Assembly: GCA_000381565.1 (NCBI GenBank)
Contig: KB906724.1
Location: 366,045 to 430,044 of the forward strand
Reading direction: 5' to 3'
Origin: Oxalobacteraceae bacterium AB_14
Lineage (GTDB): Bacteria; Pseudomonadota; Gammaproteobacteria; Burkholderiales; Burkholderiaceae_D
DNA length: 64,000 bases
The number at the start of each line of letters is the position of its first letter. Position 1 is the first letter of the stretch. The notes beneath the pieces are model-generated. The model did no database searches. It was given only the letters and a program-made list of their open reading frames with translations, and was not told the DNA's origin. The position numbers and the translations under genes were made by a program. This document shows, in pieces, positions 8,261 to 21,342 of the stretch.

Positions 8261-10177
8261 TTATATTTGTGCAAGATTGGCGGCGGCCGGCGCCAGGCCC
8301 GGCTGCTGCTCCAGCAGCGCGAAGACGGCGTCCTTGGACAGCACGTACTGCTCCATCAGCACCTCCTTCAGCCCGCTGATCGCGGCGCGGTAGTCGGCGA
8401 TCGCGCCCAGCGTGTAGGTGTACAGTTCGTCGGCCTTGGCCTGCACCTGGTCGAGGTCGCGCTCCCGCTGCTGGAACTGGCTGTAGTCCAGCTTGGAGCG
8501 CGAATACATCGACAGCTGGTTGACCATCATGTCCAGCATCGACGTGGCTTTCTGGATGTCGTTCTGGCTGCCGACCGAAATGCCGCGCGCGCCGTAGAAC
8601 AGTTCCTCGGCGGCGACGCCGCCGTACAGCTGGATCACGTCGCGCTCCAGCTCTTCCAGCGTGCGCAGGGCGACGTCGTCCGCGGCCGACAGCACATAGC
8701 CCAGCGCGCCCAGCTTGGACACCGACTCGGTGCTGATCTTGAGCAGCGGCGAGCGCTCCTTGATCTGCGCCAGCGTCAGGCCCTGGCGCAGCCACGGGTC
8801 GATCTGCATGAAGAAGTGGCCCAGCTCGTGCAGCGCCACCCGTTCGCGCTGGCGCGTCTTCTCGGCGCTGGTGGCGCGGTCGGTCAGGCCGATGGTGGCG
8901 CGCTCGAAGGCGCGGAACATCAATCCGGTGTCGATGGCCGCGTGTTCCTGGATGGCGATCATGCTGGCGCGGTCGACCACGGTCTGCAGCAGCGCCGGAC
9001 TGAGGTTGGCGGTGATCTCGGCCACCTGGCCGAGGTCGAGCCGGTCCCAGGCGACGCAGCCGTCGGCCTTGCGCGCCAGGAAGGCGCGCAGCAGTTCCCC
9101 CCGCTCGGCCTTGTTGGGCAGCCGGAAATTGATCTTGACCGAGAAGCGGCGCAGCATCGCCTCGTCCATCGCCGAACCGGCGTCGTCGAAGTTGGAGGCC
9201 ACCACCCAGATCACGCCCGCGCCCTGGTCGCTGCGCACGCCGTCGAGCAGGCCCAGCAGCGTGTTGGCGGTGTCATCCTCCCATTTCTTGTCGCCGCGCC
9301 CGCGCGGCATGAACAGGCCCTGCGCTTCGTCGAGGAAGATGATACAGCTGCCGCGCGCGCACGCCTTGCGATGTAATGTATGCAAGGCCTTGGCGCCGCC
9401 GCCGATGTAGCCGGACTCCAGCGCCGAGGCCGAGGCCTGGATCAGCGGCACGTTCAGGCGCTTGGCCAGGTAGCCGGCCAGCTTGGTCTTGCCGGTGCCG
9501 GCCGGCCCGGTCAGCATGACGTTGAAGGGCTTGTCGATATCGTGCTCGCGATACACGGCGCGGTTGCGGATCATGTCTTCCAGGTGCAGCACTTCCTGCT
9601 TGATATCCTCCATGCCGATCAGGTCGTCCATGCTGCCGCTCAGCTGGTCCGGGGTCAGCACGGTGGCCGACACGCCGCTGCCGGGCAGGCCGTGGCGCAG
9701 CATGAACAGCACCAGGCCGAGCAGCAGCAGATCGACCGCGTGGCGTTGCAGCCAGCCGCCCGCGCGCGCCAGGCTGCTGTCGTCCTCGTCCTGCAGCACC
9801 GCGCGGTGCGAGGCCAGGTAGTCGTCGCGCGCGATGGCGTAGGGCAGGTTGTGCCGCAGCAGCACTTCGCGCTCCAGGCTCAGGTGCGTGGTGGCCGGCA
9901 CCTTGACCACATACAGCAGCGGATCGCCGCGCAGCTTGAACACATAGCGCGGCGCGTCCGACAGCGGCGCCGCCACCAGCAGGTATTCCAGCCGCTGGCG
10001 CTGGCCAGGCAGCGCGGTGATTTGCGCGATGTCCTGCGAACGCAGCATCGGCTGCGTGTCCTGCGGCACGTCGGCGCGCCAGCCGAGCAGGATCGCCACG
10101 GCCAGGGCCAGCAGGGCCAGCCCCGCGCGCACGTAGTTGTTGCGCAGGGCCGCTTGCAATTTGTACAAAGTAATCAT
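8261..10177 (-). CDS. FtsH-like membrane-anchored AAA+ zinc metalloprotease
   Basis: This 638-aa protein is a divergent M41-family protease. Transmembrane segments lie at about residues 15-32 and 147-164, enclosing a periplasmic domain. The AAA module has Walker A GPAGTGKT (224-231), a YIGGGA pore-loop-like segment (257-262) and Walker B CIIFLDEA (278-285). The protease domain has HELGH (450-454) in place of the usual HEAGH, and the probable third zinc ligand Asp540 in SQNDIQKAT. It is too divergent to be the housekeeping FtsH. I chose ATG 10177 because it directly precedes the first membrane segment; the open frame extends far upstream as a shadow. The gene stands alone. Confidence 0.85.
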   Translation of the reverse strand: MITLYKLQAALRNNYVRAGLALLALAVAILLGWRADVPQDTQPMLRSQDIAQITALPGQRQRLEYLLVAAPLSDAPRYVFKLRGDPLLYVVKVPATTHLSLEREVLLRHNLPYAIARDDYLASHRAVLQDEDDSSLARAGGWLQRHAVDLLLLGLVLFMLRHGLPGSGVSATVLTPDQLSGSMDDLIGMEDIKQEVLHLEDMIRNRAVYREHDIDKPFNVMLTGPAGTGKTKLAGYLAKRLNVPLIQASASALESGYIGGGAKALHTLHRKACARGSCIIFLDEAQGLFMPRGRGDKKWEDDTANTLLGLLDGVRSDQGAGVIWVVASNFDDAGSAMDEAMLRRFSVKINFRLPNKAERGELLRAFLARKADGCVAWDRLDLGQVAEITANLSPALLQTVVDRASMIAIQEHAAIDTGLMFRAFERATIGLTDRATSAEKTRQRERVALHELGHFFMQIDPWLRQGLTLAQIKERSPLLKISTESVSKLGALGYVLSAADDVALRTLEELERDVIQLYGGVAAEELFYGARGISVGSQNDIQKATSMLDMMVNQLSMYSRSKLDYSQFQQRERDLDQVQAKADELYTYTLGAIADYRAAISGLKEVLMEQYVLSKDAVFALLEQQPGLAPAAANLAQI

Positions 10178-10543
10178 GGGTGCTATCCAGGCTAAGGCGG
10201 TGTGGCTGATATCGGGCTGGAGCGCGAGGATGGGGCGCGGCAGCCGAGGCTGCTGTTGACGGCGCGCGAGGCGGGGCGCTGCCGTAAGTTGCCCTACAAC
10301 TATAACGGGACGGTGGAAGTTTGTATCGGCGGAGCGGAAAGAAAGGCGCGGCTTGCAACAGCGTCGGCGCGCCGCCGTTCGTCGCGTTTTTTTACGTTTG
10401 ACGCACGCGGATTGACCGCTCGTCGCATACGCCTGATCTGGCGCAAAGTCTTTGTTAATCTGCATCTGTCTACCGCTGATCCGAAAAATGCAGCGGTGGC
10501 TCCCCGGCAGTTTTAACGACGCAATCATCTTACGGAGCACACC
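10178..10543. other. divergent intergenic region
   Basis: This region of 366 bases separates the FtsH-like gene from the two small secreted-protein genes. I see no RNA gene, repeat or convincing coding frame. A TTGACC at 10412-10417 could be a -35 box for the rightward genes, but no good -10 sits at the right distance. Confidence 0.5.
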
Positions 10544-10927
10544 ATGAAAACCACACTCTTCGGCCTCGTCGCCGCACTGGCCTTCGCCGCCATTCCAGCC
10601 GCCCATGCGGACGATACCAGCGTCAACATCAAAGGCGACCACAAGCGCTTTCACATGATGCAGGAAGACTTTGCGGACTACAAAAATTCGTATCAGTTGA
10701 CCAACGGCCAGGTCCTGAAATTCAGCCAGCGCCAGGCCCACTTCTACGCCCAGCTCGACAAGGGCCAACGCGTGGAAATCTATCCGATCGCCCGCGACCA
10801 GTTCGTCAGCGACGCCGGCACCCGCTTTGAATTCAGCGATGAAGCCGAGAACGTCGGCGTGGCCAACTTCGGCCGCCTGCCACTGGCCCAGGCCAGCGGC
10901 GAGACCATGGTGATGGCGCGCCGCTAA
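10544..10927 (+). CDS. small secreted protein, tandem family (copy 1)
   Basis: I do not recognise a named family. The protein is 127 aa with a clear Sec signal peptide (residues 1-22, cut after AHA). The mature part contains FHMMQEDFADYKNSYQLTNG, then KFSQRQAHFYAQL and a C-terminal end METMVMARR-like (GETMVMARR). The ribosome site is ACGGAG. The next gene encodes a paralogue with the same motif order, 62 bases downstream, so the two are probably co-transcribed. The pattern of short beta-like blocks suggests a small compact periplasmic or secreted domain. Confidence 0.7.
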   Translation: MKTTLFGLVAALAFAAIPAAHADDTSVNIKGDHKRFHMMQEDFADYKNSYQLTNGQVLKFSQRQAHFYAQLDKGQRVEIYPIARDQFVSDAGTRFEFSDEAENVGVANFGRLPLAQASGETMVMARR

Positions 10928-10989
10928 GCCTGCGCGACCGAGCACACCGGGCACGCTGCCCACCCCAAAAAATTGATTGGAGCAAGACC

Positions 10990-11397
10990 ATGAAGACCAC
11001 TCTGTTGAGCCTGGCTGTAGCCGCTGCTTTGTCCGTCGCCGCCGTGGCTTCCGCCGCACCGGCCTCCGCCTCCGCCGAGGCCGCCAGTGAAAGCGTGAAG
11101 ATCAGCGCCACGCGCTACCACCTGGAGCCGCGCGCGTTCGCCGACTACCAGTCAGCCTACCAGCTCAGTAACGGCGACACCATGCGCTTCACGCGCCAGG
11201 TCGGCCATTTCTACACGGAGATCCAGGGGCAGGCGCGGGTGGAAATCTTTGCGGTGGGGCCGGCGGAATTCATCACCCGCAACGGTTCGCGCATGGTGTT
11301 CGGCGACGACGGCGACACGCTCACCGTCAGCAACTACGAGCGCCTGCCGATGACGGCCCGGCTGCCGGCCAACACCATCGTCATGGCCAAGCGCTGA
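10990..11397 (+). CDS. small secreted protein, tandem family (copy 2)
   Basis: This is a 135-aa paralogue of the preceding gene. It has a signal peptide (residues 1-22, or to about 30 with an Ala-rich stretch), then the shared core: FADYQSAYQLSNGDTMRF, RQVGHFYTEI, a central VEIF block, and the same closing motif (NTIVMAKR). The conserved core is about 95 residues. The ribosome site is TTGGAGCAAGACC before the ATG. It ends 9 bases before the stop of the convergent solute-binding protein gene. The function is unknown. Confidence 0.7.
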   Translation: MKTTLLSLAVAAALSVAAVASAAPASASAEAASESVKISATRYHLEPRAFADYQSAYQLSNGDTMRFTRQVGHFYTEIQGQARVEIFAVGPAEFITRNGSRMVFGDDGDTLTVSNYERLPMTARLPANTIVMAKR

Positions 11398-11406
11398 TGG
11401 CGGGTT

Positions 11407-12138
11407 TTATTTGGGCAGGGTCCAGTGTTCGTACTTCCGTTCCAGGCGCGCCACGGTGCCGTCGCGCCGCATCTCGGCCAGTGCCGCGTTGAGCTGGGCC
11501 ACCAGTTCATCCGGCACTGAGAGGTTGCAGGCCAGATAGACCTTGACCCGGTTGAACACCAGCAGCGGCACCACCTTGTCCGCCCAGTCGTACTGGCCCG
11601 GTCCGGGGCTGCCATTGCGCATGCCGACGGCCCACAAGTCTATGCGTTTGAGCAGCAGTTTCTGCGGGTTGGCCAGGTCGTTGCTGACCGGTTCGACATG
11701 GAAGCCGCGGCTGCGCAGATACTCGTCGCGCGCATCGCCGATGTAGGTGCCGATGCGCAGATGGCGCGCATCCTCCAGCGTCTTCAAGGGAAACTCGTGG
11801 TCGGCGCGGCCCCACAGCACCCAATCGGCCTCGTCGGTCGGTCCTATCCATTTGAACAATTTTTCACGCTCTTCGGTGCGCGAGGTCGAGTACACGCAGG
11901 TGGCCGGCTGTTGCCGCGCCATCAGGAAGGCGCGTTTCCACGGCAACAGCGCGACGGTGTAGGCGGTGCCGGTGCGGGCCATCATTTCGCGCACCTTGTC
12001 GGTCTCGCGGCCGGTCACGCCCTCCGGGCCCTGCATGCTGGCCGGGGGCGCGTGCTCGGTCACCAGGGTGAGCGAGGCGGCATGGACGGCGGCGACGCCG
12101 GTCGTCGCGAGCAATAATGACAGGAAAATAAATCGCAT
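11407..12138 (-). CDS. periplasmic solute-binding protein, family 3 (amino-acid type)
   Basis: This 243-aa exported protein has a signal peptide (about residues 1-20). The rest is typical of family 3 binding proteins: an opening strand LTLVTEHAPP, GRETDKVREMMARTG, a central WVLWGR strand and LRIGTYIGDARDEYL. There is no ABC permease or ATPase gene nearby, so it may work as an orphan sensor or substrate scavenger. ATG 12138 was chosen because it directly precedes the signal peptide. The specific ligand cannot be told. Confidence 0.8.
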   Translation of the reverse strand: MRFIFLSLLLATTGVAAVHAASLTLVTEHAPPASMQGPEGVTGRETDKVREMMARTGTAYTVALLPWKRAFLMARQQPATCVYSTSRTEEREKLFKWIGPTDEADWVLWGRADHEFPLKTLEDARHLRIGTYIGDARDEYLRSRGFHVEPVSNDLANPQKLLLKRIDLWAVGMRNGSPGPGQYDWADKVVPLLVFNRVKVYLACNLSVPDELVAQLNAALAEMRRDGTVARLERKYEHWTLPK

Positions 12139-12210
12139 AGGCTGGCCGCTTTCTTCGCCTAAGCATAGCAGCAATGCGAAGCGGGCGGCAACGCGCGCCT
12201 GCCGAGGCGC

Positions 12211-13935
12211 CTAGTCGGCGCGGCGGTACAGGCGGAAACGTTCGTCGCGGTCGGCCGGACGCCGTCCTTCCCACAGCAATCGCCATTGCTGGTCGCGGTA
12301 GCGCGCCGGGATCTCGCGCGCGTCGTGCAGCTTGATGCTGTCTTGCAGCAGCAGCAGGTCGCAGCGGCCGCCCTCGACGCCGTCGAACGGCAACTGGGCG
12401 TAATACGCGAACGACGCGCGCTGGGCCGGGCCGACATTGGTTTCGATGCAGCGCGCGCCGGCCGGCAGCTTCTCGGCGATCTGGTGCGCCACGCTGGCGT
12501 AGCTCTTGCTGTAGTTGACGTCCGGCAGGAACAAGGTCATCAGCAAAATCCAGATCAGGATCAGGCCGCCGGACGACAGCACCACGGCGCGCCACAGCAC
12601 GGCCGGCTGGCGCGAGATGCGCCAGTGCACCAGCGCGAACCAGCCGGCGGTGGCGGCCAGCGCCACCAGCAGCGCGATCCAGCCCAGCTCGGGATGGAAG
12701 CCCGGCACCAGCTTGAGCGCGTTCTTGGCGGCCTTGGCCGGCCAGCCGGTCAGCTTGGCGATCCAGAACAGCCAGATCACGGCCGCGCACAGGGTCAGCG
12801 CCATCACCGAGAACCAGTCGATGGCGTTGATGGCGCCGCGCTTCATGGTCAGCAGGCCGAACGCGGCCATGATGGCCAGCGGCGGCAGCAGCACCAGCAG
12901 TTGTCCCTGCTCGGGCCGGCCGTTGAACAAGGTCAGCAGCGCGCCCATGGTGACGAAGGCCAGCGGCACCACGATGTGCAGCGCGCGGCGCTGGCGGCGC
13001 CAGGCCCACACGGCCCAGCCGGCGAACGGCCATGCCGGCCAGAAGAACCAGACGCCGACGCGGAAGAAGAATTTGAGCGACCGCGCGCTCGGCAGGCCGA
13101 ACAGGTCCAGGTTCCAGGCCAGCCAGGCGTTCAGCGGCAGCTGGTGGTAGGGTTGCAGCAGCTGCGCCGGCAGCAGCCACAGCACGGCCACGGCGCCGCC
13201 GACGGCGATGGTGGCGCCCAGGTCGCGCATCGCGCGGATGGCGGGCTGGTCGAGGAAGCGGGTGCAGGCGAACAGGGCCAGCATGAGGAACACCGGCGTG
13301 ACCCAGCCGCGCGTCAGGGTCAGCAGGCCGACCGCCAGGCCGCTGAGGGCGGCGTTGCGCAGCGACGGGCCTTCCACGTAGCGCACGGTGCGGTACAGCA
13401 GCAGCGCCACCAGCGACACTTGCAGCGCCTCGGAAGTGGTCTCGTGGCTGTGCAGCAGCAGGCCCAGGCAGCCGAGGTAGAGCAGCACGGCGGCGTCGGC
13501 CAGGGTGCGGCCGAAGTCGTCCGGTTCGGGCTGGCCGCCGAAGGCCAGGCGCAGTGGTTGCGCATCTTGCCGGCGCCCCAGGTTAAAGGTGGCGTACCAC
13601 AGCGACAGCACGCCCAGCAGTAACACGCCGACGGTGCCGACGCGGGAGGCCAGCACATCGCCCAACAGCCAGCCGAACAGCTTGATGCCGAGCGCGCCCA
13701 GCCAGAACGCCAGCGGGCCTTCGTCCGGCATCGACAGGCCGGCGATGTTGGGCCACAGCCAGTCCTGCCAAGTGCCGTGCGCCATGGTCCACATGATGCC
13801 GAAGCTGGCGGCGTCGTCGTTCTTCCATGGATCGCGGCCGATCAGGCCAGGCAGGATGTACAGCAGGCCCAGGGCGAACAACGCCCAGCGCGGCAATGCC
13901 AGGGTAGCGGCGGCGGGAAGACGGACTGGCTTCAT
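12211..13935 (-). CDS. ArnT/PMT-like membrane glycosyltransferase
   Basis: This 574-aa polytopic membrane protein has about ten to twelve hydrophobic segments. It carries the features of GT-C enzymes that use polyprenyl-phosphate sugars: the first periplasmic loop has DPWKNDDAA with paired Asp residues, followed by SMPDEGPLAFWLGA. A C-terminal soluble domain follows the last membrane segment. The family includes ArnT, which adds aminoarabinose to lipid A, and protein mannosyltransferases. No arn genes accompany it, so the acceptor is open. It is read from its own region, downstream of the rpmE2 terminator. Confidence 0.75.
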   Translation of the reverse strand: MKPVRLPAAATLALPRWALFALGLLYILPGLIGRDPWKNDDAASFGIMWTMAHGTWQDWLWPNIAGLSMPDEGPLAFWLGALGIKLFGWLLGDVLASRVGTVGVLLLGVLSLWYATFNLGRRQDAQPLRLAFGGQPEPDDFGRTLADAAVLLYLGCLGLLLHSHETTSEALQVSLVALLLYRTVRYVEGPSLRNAALSGLAVGLLTLTRGWVTPVFLMLALFACTRFLDQPAIRAMRDLGATIAVGGAVAVLWLLPAQLLQPYHQLPLNAWLAWNLDLFGLPSARSLKFFFRVGVWFFWPAWPFAGWAVWAWRRQRRALHIVVPLAFVTMGALLTLFNGRPEQGQLLVLLPPLAIMAAFGLLTMKRGAINAIDWFSVMALTLCAAVIWLFWIAKLTGWPAKAAKNALKLVPGFHPELGWIALLVALAATAGWFALVHWRISRQPAVLWRAVVLSSGGLILIWILLMTLFLPDVNYSKSYASVAHQIAEKLPAGARCIETNVGPAQRASFAYYAQLPFDGVEGGRCDLLLLQDSIKLHDAREIPARYRDQQWRLLWEGRRPADRDERFRLYRRAD

Positions 13936-14004
13936 CGATCGGTATGCAAGTGAGAGGTGAACGGGAGTATGAAGGAAAATGCGCGGCCGGCGAGGCCGAC
14001 AAAC

Positions 14005-14035
14005 AAAAAAAGCAGCCAGAGGCTGCTTTTTTGTT
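14005..14035 (-). terminator. intrinsic terminator after rpmE2
   Basis: AAAAAAAGCAGCC and GGCTGCTTTTTT form a stem with an AGA loop. It has T runs in both directions and lies directly downstream of rpmE2 on the minus strand. Confidence 0.9.
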
Positions 14036-14049
14036 CATCGCGGCGAAAA

Positions 14050-14319
14050 TCAGCCTTGTGCGACCTGGGTCTTCGAGCCAACTGCGCCGAATTTCTGGCG
14101 GAATTTCTCGACGCGGCCAGCGGTGTCGACGATCTTGTGCTTGCCGGTGTAGAACGGGTGCGATTCAGCCGACACCTCGATCTTGACCAGCGGGTATTCT
14201 TTACCGTTGTGCTCGATTTTTTCGCGGGTCTGGATGGTCGAACGGGTAACGAATTTGAAGTCGCACGACAGGTCGTGGAACACAACTTCGCGGTATTCTG
14301 GATGGATTTCTGGTTTCAT
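14050..14319 (-). CDS. rpmE2: 50S ribosomal protein L31, type B
   Basis: This 89-aa ribosomal protein starts [16 protein letters not shown] and has the conserved [10 protein letters not shown] segment. It lacks the CxxC zinc pair of the type A form, so it is the zinc-independent paralogue. In other bacteria that form replaces type A under zinc starvation. No Zur box was identified. It is monocistronic by layout, with its own terminator, and sits downstream of rho on the same strand. Confidence 0.95.
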   Translation of the reverse strand: MKPEIHPEYREVVFHDLSCDFKFVTRSTIQTREKIEHNGKEYPLVKIEVSAESHPFYTGKHKIVDTAGRVEKFRQKFGAVGSKTQVAQG

Positions 14320-14446
14320 TTTGAAGCCTTCGGTTAGTTAGGTAGCCAAACAGCACTTCGTCGGTCGGTCCCGCTTCTTGACCCGATTGCCGCTCACTTG
14401 CCAGAGTTAAAGTTAATGCGATCGGCGATTATACCGGCGTTAACGC

Positions 14447-14475
14447 AAACAGGCAACCACGGTGGTTGCCTGTTT
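14447..14475 (-). terminator. perfect 14-bp inverted repeat, probable rho-gene terminator
   Basis: AAACAGGCAACCAC and its exact complement flank one central base. On the minus strand the stem ends in CTGTTTGCGTT. It lies about 105 bases past the rho stop. Confidence 0.6.
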
Positions 14476-14492
14476 GTCATGAGTGTGTCGCT

Positions 14493-14571
14493 GTCATACC
14501 CGCGCAGGCGGGTATCCATGGAAAGCGGCCGAAGATGCTCGGCATGGATCCCCGCTTTCGCGGGGATGACG
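14493..14571. repeat. pair of inverted REP-like repeats
   Basis: One unit runs GTCATACCCGCGCAGGCGGG (from 14493), and its inverted counterpart ends at 14571 (read on the minus strand, CGTCATCCCCGCGAAAGCGG). Both continue into ATCCATG. Such units, CGTCAT followed by a short CCCGC hairpin, are widely dispersed in proteobacterial genomes. Here they face each other between rho and rpmE2. Confidence 0.7.
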
Positions 14572-14580
14572 GGGGCGGGG

Positions 14581-15843
14581 TTAGCCGCCGCGCCGCATCA
14601 TGTCGAAGAACTCACCATTGTTCTTGGTGGCCTTCATCTTGTCGAGGATGAACTCCATCGCTTCGATCTCGTCCATCGAGTACAGCAGCTTGCGCAGGAT
14701 CCAGATCTTCTGCAGCTGGTCCGGCTTGATCAGCAGTTCCTCGCGGCGGGTACCCGATTTGTTCAGGTTGATCGCCGGGTAGACGCGCTTCTCGGCCAGG
14801 CGGCGCTCCAGGTGCACCTCCATATTGCCGGTACCCTTGAATTCCTCGTAGATCACGTCATCCATGCGCGAACCGGTTTCGATCAGCGCGGTGGCGATGA
14901 TGGTCAGCGAGCCGCCTTCCTCGATGTTGCGGGCGGCGCCGAAGAAGCGCTTGGGACGCTGCAGCGCGTTGGCGTCCACACCACCGGTCAGCACCTTGCC
15001 GGAGGCAGGGATCACGGTGTTGTAGGCGCGCGCCAGGCGGGTGATCGAGTCCAGCAGGATGATCACGTCCTTCTTCATCTCGACCAGGCGCTTGGCTTTT
15101 TCCAGCACCATCTCGGCGACCTGCACGTGGCGGGTGGCCGGCTCGTCGAAGGTCGAGGCGACCACTTCGCCGCGCACCGAGCGTTGCATCTCGGTCACTT
15201 CCTCCGGGCGTTCGTCGATCAGCAGCACGATCAGCGTGCAGTCCGGATGGTTGGCGGTGATCGCGTGGGCGATGTGCTGCAGCACCACCGATTTGCCGGA
15301 CTTCGGCGACGCCACCAGCAGGCCGCGCTGGCCCTTGCCGATCGGCGCAATCAGGTCGATGATGCGGCCGGTGATGTTCTCGCTGCCGTTGATGTCACGT
15401 TCCAGGCGCAGCGGCTCGTTCGGGTGCAGCGGCGTCAGGTTCTCAAACAATATGCGGTGCTTCGAGGCTTCCGGCGATTCGCCGTTGACCTTGTCGACCT
15501 TGACCAGCGCGAAGTAGCGCTCGCCATCTTTCGGGGTGCGCACTTCGCCCTCGATCGAATCGCCGGTGTGCAGGTTGAAGCGGCGGATCTGCGACGGGGA
15601 AATGTAGATGTCGTCGGTGGACGCCATGTAGCTGGCGTCGGGCGAGCGCAGGAAGCCGAAGCCGTCCGGCAGCACTTCCAGGGCGCCGTCGCCGAAAATC
15701 TGTTCGCCGGTCTTGGCGCGCTTTTTCAGGATCGCAAACATCAGTTCCTGTTTGCGCAGACGCGCCGCGTTATCGATATCAAGACCGATGGCCATCTCCA
15801 GCAATGCCGAGACGTGTAAGGCCTTTAATTCAGATAGATGCAT
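14581..15843 (-). CDS. rho: transcription termination factor Rho
   Basis: This 420-aa hexameric RNA helicase ends transcription at Rho-dependent sites. The N-terminal RNA-binding region starts [18 protein letters not shown] and includes GFGFLRSP (cold-shock-like domain). The ATPase has Walker A SPKSGKS, the P-loop neighbour VVLQHIA, Walker [16 protein letters not shown], and the Q/R-loop region [11 protein letters not shown]. The length matches the family and no residues are missing. The order trxA-rho is the one known from E. coli. Confidence 0.98.
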   Translation of the reverse strand: MHLSELKALHVSALLEMAIGLDIDNAARLRKQELMFAILKKRAKTGEQIFGDGALEVLPDGFGFLRSPDASYMASTDDIYISPSQIRRFNLHTGDSIEGEVRTPKDGERYFALVKVDKVNGESPEASKHRILFENLTPLHPNEPLRLERDINGSENITGRIIDLIAPIGKGQRGLLVASPKSGKSVVLQHIAHAITANHPDCTLIVLLIDERPEEVTEMQRSVRGEVVASTFDEPATRHVQVAEMVLEKAKRLVEMKKDVIILLDSITRLARAYNTVIPASGKVLTGGVDANALQRPKRFFGAARNIEEGGSLTIIATALIETGSRMDDVIYEEFKGTGNMEVHLERRLAEKRVYPAINLNKSGTRREELLIKPDQLQKIWILRKLLYSMDEIEAMEFILDKMKATKNNGEFFDMMRRGG

Positions 15844-15910
15844 ATGTGTTGAGTGTCCCGTGACGGGAAAGTAAAGGTAGGGGAGGGAACTGCGTGGTTG
15901 TCTCTGTTAT

Positions 15911-15942
15911 GAAACGGCGCCGCGGGCGCGGCACCGTTTTTG
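15911..15942. terminator. hairpin between trxA and rho
   Basis: ACGGCGCCGCG pairs with CGCGGCACCGT with one mismatch. The T run is on the plus strand; on the minus strand, where both genes lie, only TTTC follows. It may partly attenuate trxA readthrough into rho. Confidence 0.4.
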
Positions 15943-15963
15943 TCCAGCGTAATACTATCTTAC

Positions 15964-16290
15964 TTAGATATTGCTGTCGATGAAAGAGGTCAGCTGGCCT
16001 TTTGCCATTGCGCCAACCTTTTGCGCGGCGGCCACGCCGTTCTTGAACAGGATCAGGGTCGGGATGCCGCGGATGCCGAACTTGGCAGGCACCGCCTGGT
16101 TGGCGTCGACGTCCATCTTGGCGATCAGGATCTTGCCGTCGTATTCCTTGGCCACTTCTTCCAGGATCGGGGCGATGCTCTTGCAGGGACCGCACCACTC
16201 GGCCCAGAAGTCGACCAGCACCGGGCGGTCGGATTTCAGGACGTCGGCGTCAAAGGAACTGTCGGTGATGTGTTTGATGTTTTCGCTCAT
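15964..16290 (-). CDS. trxA: thioredoxin 1
   Basis: This 108-aa cytoplasmic disulfide reductase has the active site WCGPCK (around residue 33), the cis-proline loop GIPTL, and the buried Asp in [11 protein letters not shown]. It reduces target proteins with electrons from thioredoxin reductase. It lies upstream of rho on the same strand, 120 bases away, with a hairpin between them. The length and all key residues are normal. Confidence 0.98.
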   Translation of the reverse strand: MSENIKHITDSSFDADVLKSDRPVLVDFWAEWCGPCKSIAPILEEVAKEYDGKILIAKMDVDANQAVPAKFGIRGIPTLILFKNGVAAAQKVGAMAKGQLTSFIDSNI

Positions 16291-16509
16291 ATATTCCTCT
16301 ATCGAGGTCTGTTGGGGTCAATAACGCCTGGGGATTATGCCATGTTGTCTGCAATCGCCTTCAACGTTGCCGGTTACAGGCAGCAGATGGTGGCCAATTG
16401 CGCGAATTCAATGTCTTGGAAGGGATGGCAACAAGGTCGGCAGGCGGGGATGGCGTAAATAATAACCCATTTTTTAGAAATGTGCGGCAGATTGTCGAAA
16501 CCATCTAAA

Positions 16510-16926
16510 CTATTTGCCATTGTTGTCCAACAGTGGCCCCGGCTGGGGCTGGCAGCGTGCTGCGGCGCGGGCCATCAGCGCGGCCAGGGTCTCGATCGCC
16601 AGCGGCTTGGCGCAGGCGTCCAGGATCGCCAGTCCCTGCGCCTCGGCCAGCCGGGCCGCGGTCTTCAGCACGGCGCCGTCCACGCCCGACAACAGCACCA
16701 CGCAGCCGCCGTATTGCTGCGCCGCCGCAAGGCGCAGGAAGTCGATGCCGTCCATCGCCGGCATGCTCAAGTCGCAAATCAGCAACTCCGGCGGGCGCAG
16801 GCGCAGCTCCACCAGCGCGCGCCGGCCGTCGGTCTCGCACAGCACCTCGTGCGGCCCCAGGCCGGCGAGCATGTCGGCCAGCACGTCGAGCATGAACTTG
16901 TCGTCATCCAGCAGCAGTACCCGCAT
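16510..16926 (-). CDS. response regulator receiver protein (single domain)
   Basis: This 138-aa CheY-like protein has the acidic pocket DDD at residues 7-9, the phosphoacceptor Asp52 in LLICDLSMPAMDG, and the conserved Lys107 in ACAKPL. It has no output domain, so it probably acts by protein contact or as a phosphate shuttle. It starts 14 bases after the stop of the large hybrid kinase and is surely co-transcribed with it. A longer frame upstream only shadows the kinase. Confidence 0.9.
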   Translation of the reverse strand: MRVLLLDDDKFMLDVLADMLAGLGPHEVLCETDGRRALVELRLRPPELLICDLSMPAMDGIDFLRLAAAQQYGGCVVLLSGVDGAVLKTAARLAEAQGLAILDACAKPLAIETLAALMARAAARCQPQPGPLLDNNGK

Positions 16927-16940
16927 CGTCTTGCCCCAGC

Positions 16941-21242
<4,302 letters not shown>

Positions 21243-21342
21243 TCCGCAAGGCGTTGCTGGTATTTATGCTGTGGCCGGGCAACTATAGCATCGACGGCTG
21301 GCCGGTAGTCGACTAAGTTGTAAAGGACGATTGCCAGCGCTG

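Noticed and set aside
10178..11059. Upstream extension of the FtsH-like gene to 932 aa
   Set aside because: The added residues have no domain and run antisense to the two small secreted genes; the natural start precedes the first membrane helix at 10177.
14493..14571. Inverted REP-like pair as a small insertion element (MITE)
   Set aside because: No flanking target duplication is visible and the units resemble dispersed REP-type repeats.
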